Made by a program: the position numbers and the translations under genes. Positions 61,332 through 64,000 of a DNA stretch of 64,000 nt are shown here, piece after piece (position 1 is the stretch's first letter; each line of letters begins with the position of its first letter). The notes under the pieces were generated by a model. That model did no database searches. It worked only from the letters and a program-made list of their open reading frames with translations, and had not been told where the DNA came from. The DNA comes from Sphingosinicella sp041916975 (lineage in GTDB: Bacteria > Pseudomonadota > Alphaproteobacteria > Sphingomonadales > Sphingomonadaceae). The stretch lies in the NCBI RefSeq assembly GCF_041916975.1, contig NZ_JAYRYK010000001.1, forward strand, positions 3,596,001 to 3,660,000, read 5' to 3'.

Positions 61332-61750
61332 TGATAAGTCCCCTCTCTCAGTGGGAGTGTAGCAGACCTGTCGGAGGCGTCGAGGGGCCTCCTTTTTCTT
61401 GCTGCAGCGAGTGCGTCTCTGTGGGGGGGCTCGACTTAGATTATATGTGGTGGCTGGGAACTAGGTCGAGACTATCGTCCAGAGAAGGCGATATGGTGGC
61501 GAGTGCAGACACTGACGAAGTTAACTATGGTCAAGTAAAAACCTCCTCCTCGGCAAGCGCCCAACCCCCACTTACTCTAGTGTAAATTAGATTGCGCCCA
61601 GCCCATTTTTGCGTATCATCACTCCGCATTTTGTGCGCGAAGGGAGAGTCGCGTGCTTTCGATGCTGTGTGCGTGCGGGCGTACTGTGGGAGGCGCGCCC
61701 GCCGCACACGATCGGCCCGAAAAACGGGCGGTTGTGGGGAAGGGTACGCC
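61332..61750. other. Intergenic region at the right edge of the AT-rich insert
   Basis: About 420 bp without a supported gene. It holds a plus-strand terminator-like stem at 61373-61397 with no gene before it, a possible P450 promoter (TTGCGC at 61592-61597 and TATCAT at 61614-61619, 16 nt apart), and a small GCCCG-A5-CGGGC hairpin at 61715-61729 just before the P450 ribosome site. Base composition rises from AT-rich to the GC-rich background across this stretch. Confidence 0.5.
61373..61400 (+). terminator. Terminator-like stem-loop without an upstream plus-strand gene
   Basis: GGAGGC (61373-61378) pairs with GCCTCC (61387-61392) and is followed by TTTTTCTT. No plus-strand gene ends here. 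It may be a relic of the insertion or the end of a small RNA. Confidence 0.45.
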
Positions 61751-63178
61751 ATGAACGCGCCGGTTCATCCGCAGGAGTTTCGCACCGACGACGGCTCGAC
61801 GCCGGCGGAGCGTTTCGCGCGCCTTCGCGATACGGGCTATGCCGATCTCGCGCATTTGCCCGGCGAGATGCCGCGGTCGCGGCTGCGCGGCGTGCTGCGC
61901 AGCCTTGCGTTCCTGAAAGATCCGCTCACCATGGTGCGCGATCAGATGGGCCGTTATGGCCGCGTCTATCGCACGCCCAACATCAGCGGCGGCTGGCAGG
62001 TCTCGCTGATCGGGCCGGAAGCGAATGAGCTCCTCTTCATGGATCGGGACAAGACGTTTTCGTCGGAGCAGGGCTGGAACCCGATCCTCGATCTGCTGTT
62101 CCCGCGCGGCGTGATGCTGATGGATTTCGAGGAGCACCGCGTTCACCGGAAAACGCTCTCGGTCGCCTTCAAGCCCGCGCCGATGCAGAATTATCTGGGC
62201 GCGCTGCAGGATGGCATCGCCGCGCGCGTCGCGAAGTGGCCGGAGGATGTGAAATTCTATCCGGCGATCAAGCAGCTCACGCTCGATCTTGCCGCCACCT
62301 CCTTCCTCGGCATCCCCTGGGGGCCGGAGGCGGACCGGATCAACAAGAGCTTTGTCGATATGGTCGCGGCGTCGATGGGCATCGTGCGGCGGCCCTTGCC
62401 GTTCACGGCGATGGCGCGCGGGGTGAAGGGGCGGGCCTATATGTGCGCCTTTTTCGGGCGCGAGATTCCGAAGCGCCGCGGCGCGGCGGGGGAGGATATC
62501 TTCACGCAGATCTGCAATGCGGAGCATGAGGACGAGGCGACCGGCAAGACGCGGCTGCTCACCGATCAGGAAATCATCGATCACATGAATTTCCTGATGA
62601 TGGCGGCGCACGACACGCTCACCTCCTCGCTCACCTCCACCGTTTATTATCTGGGTGCCTCGCCGCAGTGGCAGGAAACGCTGCGCGACGAGGTGCGGGG
62701 CCTCCGCGCCGAATTCGGGGACCGGATTCCCTATGGGGAGCTGGATCGGTTCGAAAAGTGCGAGTGGGCCTTCAAGGAGGCGATGCGCCTGAACGCGCCC
62801 GTGCCCGGCCTGCCGCGCCGGGCGCTCAAGGATTTCGTGTTCGGGAACTATACGATTCCGGCAGGTACACACATCGGGATCAACCCGATGATGACCCATC
62901 GTCTCCCCGATCTCTGGCCGGATCCGGACCGGTTCGATCCCTCGCGCTTCTCGCCCGAAAACGCCAAGGGCCGGCACAAATACGCCTGGGTCCCCTTCGG
63001 CGGCGGCGGCCACATGTGCCTCGGCCTCCACTTCGCCTACATGCAGGCGAAGGCCTTCCTGTTCGAGCTGCTGGAGGGGCGCCGCATCGTGCTCGGCGAA
63101 GGCTACAAGGCGGACTTCGCCATGTTCCCGATGCCAAGGCCCCGCGACGGTCTCCCGCTCAGGCTTGAGCGGATCTGA
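61751..63178 (+). CDS. Cytochrome P450
   Basis: A 475-residue heme monooxygenase. The heme-binding FGGGGHMCLGLHFA gives the thiolate Cys423; the K-helix E-x-x-R is KEAMRL, and the I-helix oxygen-activating segment is MNFLMMAAHDTLTSSLTS, with an acid-Thr pair. There is no membrane anchor, so it is a soluble bacterial type and needs separate redox partners, none of which is adjacent. The ATG at 61751 follows AAGGG. It overlaps the end of the Lrp/AsnC gene by 20 nt. The substrate is unknown; a lipid-like or terpenoid compound is common for this type. Confidence 0.93.
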   Translation: MNAPVHPQEFRTDDGSTPAERFARLRDTGYADLAHLPGEMPRSRLRGVLRSLAFLKDPLTMVRDQMGRYGRVYRTPNISGGWQVSLIGPEANELLFMDRDKTFSSEQGWNPILDLLFPRGVMLMDFEEHRVHRKTLSVAFKPAPMQNYLGALQDGIAARVAKWPEDVKFYPAIKQLTLDLAATSFLGIPWGPEADRINKSFVDMVAASMGIVRRPLPFTAMARGVKGRAYMCAFFGREIPKRRGAAGEDIFTQICNAEHEDEATGKTRLLTDQEIIDHMNFLMMAAHDTLTSSLTSTVYYLGASPQWQETLRDEVRGLRAEFGDRIPYGELDRFEKCEWAFKEAMRLNAPVPGLPRRALKDFVFGNYTIPAGTHIGINPMMTHRLPDLWPDPDRFDPSRFSPENAKGRHKYAWVPFGGGGHMCLGLHFAYMQAKAFLFELLEGRRIVLGEGYKADFAMFPMPRPRDGLPLRLERI

Positions 63179-63632
63179 CCGGCACGGCGGTGGTGCTCTT
63201 GATCTCCGAGAGCGCCATGGAAGAGGTGATCTCCTGCACGCCGGGAAGGCGGGATAGCCTCTCGAAGAACAGCTTCTCGTAAGCCTCGATGTCCGTCGTC
63301 ACGATCCGCAGCAGGAAGTCCGTCGTGCCCATCAGCACGTAGCATTCCTGGATCTCCTCGATCTCCTGCACCGTCGCCTCGAACTCCGCCATGTGCGCGC
63401 GGCCGTGCGCCGAGAGCTTCACGTTGGCGAAGACCTGCGCGCCAAGTCCCACCTTGCGCCTGTCGAGCAGCGCCACGCGCTTGCGGATGATCCCTGCCTC
63501 TTCCATCGCAGCGATGCGCCGCCAGCACGGCGATTGCGAAAGCCCCACGCGCTCCGCGATCTCCGCGGTGGAGAGGCTGCAATCCTCCTGCAGCACGCGA
63601 AGGATTTTTCGGTCGAAATCGTCAATATGCAT
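63159..63632 (-). CDS. Lrp/AsnC family transcriptional regulator
   Basis: A 157-residue regulator with the N-terminal helix-turn-helix DRKILRVLQEDCSLSTAEIAERVGLSQSPCWRRIAAMEEAGII and a C-terminal RAM ligand-binding domain (ECYVLMGTTDFLLRIVTTDIEAYEKLFFERLSRLPGV). Its ATG at 63632 lies within one arm of an inverted repeat TGCATAAA-N30-TTTATGCA, so it likely autoregulates and controls the divergent ACT-like gene. The effector is probably an amino acid. Confidence 0.93.
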   Translation of the reverse strand: MHIDDFDRKILRVLQEDCSLSTAEIAERVGLSQSPCWRRIAAMEEAGIIRKRVALLDRRKVGLGAQVFANVKLSAHGRAHMAEFEATVQEIEEIQECYVLMGTTDFLLRIVTTDIEAYEKLFFERLSRLPGVQEITSSMALSEIKSTTAVPVRSAQA

Positions 63633-63673
63633 AAATTAGTCTTTGTAAAATTAGATTTGCTGATTTTTATGCA
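63628..63673. promoter_or_regulatory. Inverted repeat TGCATAAA-N30-TTTATGCA at the Lrp/AsnC start
   Basis: TGCATAAA (63628-63635) and TTTATGCA (63666-63673) are perfect 8-bp inverted arms 38 bp apart centre to centre in an AT-rich gap, the left arm spanning the regulator's start codon. Lrp-type octamers bind spaced arms like this. Confidence 0.55.
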
Positions 63674-63760
63674 CGAAATCGGTGAATGTTCAATCACTTT
63701 GCATCCCTTTTTCTGCGCGGCCATGCGAAAAGTGCGCTGCAAACTTGAAAAAGGAATGTC

Positions 63761-64000
63761 ATGTCCACCGCTCTTGCTGCCGCCGCGCCCGCCGTTTCCG
63801 GGCCGCATCTCGCCTACGTGAGCAGGAGCGCGCATTTCGAGATTATTGCGAACGTCGATCCGCATATCAGCCTCAGGATGCTCAACTATTTCGCGCAGCG
63901 CGATCTCGTGCCCTCGGTCTTCCGCTCGCGCCGTGTCCGCGAGAAGCTGGAGATGCGCGTCGTCGTCCCCGGTCTTTCCGAGCACGATGCCTCGGTCATC
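63761..64000 (+). CDS. ACT-like domain protein, 5' part (cut by window edge)
   Basis: The first 80 codons of a gene that runs past the right edge. AAGGA lies just before the ATG at 63761. After a 12-residue Ala-rich lead, HFEIIANVDPHISLRMLNYFAQRDLVPSVFRSR and the following strand-like LEMRVVVPGL look like an ACT-type regulatory domain of the acetolactate synthase small-subunit sort. It is divergent from the Lrp/AsnC regulator, the natural controller for such an amino-acid-linked protein. Function beyond this is not visible. Confidence 0.6.
   Translation, partial: MSTALAAAAPAVSGPHLAYVSRSAHFEIIANVDPHISLRMLNYFAQRDLVPSVFRSRRVREKLEMRVVVPGLSEHDASVI

Noticed and set aside
61350..61392. Antiterminator/terminator switch formed by CCCCTC (61340 region) and GAGGGG (61382-61387)
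   Set aside because: The pairing is short, the loop long, and there is no plus-strand gene for it to control.
59823..61750. Integrase or tRNA-bordered genomic island around the AT-rich pair
   Set aside because: No integrase, tRNA, terminal direct repeat or insertion sequence is visible at either edge; only composition suggests transfer.
1..64000. CRISPR array
   Set aside because: No regularly spaced short repeats were seen on either strand.

Overview
The window looks like chromosomal DNA of a GC-rich alphaproteobacterium, most likely a sphingomonad. I infer this from the high G+C, the density of TonB-dependent receptors (six in 64 kb, each with a short Ton-box region such as DEIIVTA) and the kinds of enzyme beside them. 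No rRNA, tRNA, CRISPR array, insertion sequence or replication origin was seen. An SDR gene is cut by the left edge and an ACT-like gene by the right edge.

Layout. 1-16.5 kb: an SDR fragment, a GntR/FCD regulator, a BKACE (DUF849) enzyme, a TonB receptor with a Gfo/Idh/MocA oxidoreductase, an APC permease, a POT peptide transporter, an AraC regulator, a Tat-exported gamma-glutamyltransferase with its own TonB receptor, a PLP enzyme, an NTF2-like protein and a secreted esterase. 16.5-22.5 kb: a serine hydrolase with a MaoC protein, a TetR regulator and a TonB receptor, tied together by a shared tandem operator. 22.5-36.7 kb: a sulfur/thiol region. Sulfide:quinone oxidoreductase, DUF2892, TolC and AhpD-like genes run left; a rhodanese, RND adaptor, RND pump and ArsR run right; then a second ArsR, a peroxiredoxin, thioredoxin 2, a MOSC-reductase-ferredoxin fusion, an amidohydrolase and an MFS transporter. 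36.7-44.4 kb: a MalT-like LuxR regulator, a TonB receptor, and a HyuA-type hydantoinase/oxoprolinase with DUF917. 44.4-59.8 kb: two TonB receptors with M14, M20 and M19 peptidases, a secreted cyanophycinase/isoaspartyl-peptidase fusion, a large amidohydrolase, and a broken tail of a second M19 gene. 59.8-61.6 kb: an AT-rich insert carrying an AlkB-like dioxygenase and a putative methyltransferase in one overlapping operon. 61.7-64 kb: a P450, an Lrp/AsnC regulator and the start of an ACT-like protein.

How it fits together. Much of the window reads as machinery for scavenging peptides and amides with unusual linkages: gamma-glutamyl (GGT), beta-aspartyl (isoaspartyl peptidase), cyclic amide (HyuA), dipeptides (M19, M20) and oligopeptides (M14, POT). 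Uptake would be through TonB receptors, with control by GntR, AraC, TetR and LuxR/MalT proteins next door. That is inference from gene content and order; no substrate is proven. Three sets of repeated palindromes link distant promoters within the window: TTTGATCAAA (GntR region), TGARTNNNNAYTCA in tandem (TetR region) and ATTACA-N7-TGYAAT (sulfur/thiol region).

Most worth following up: the secreted cyanophycinase/isoaspartyl-peptidase fusion beside a TonB receptor; the AT-rich AlkB-methyltransferase pair inserted next to a broken M19 copy; and the two operator families that appear to define small local regulons.
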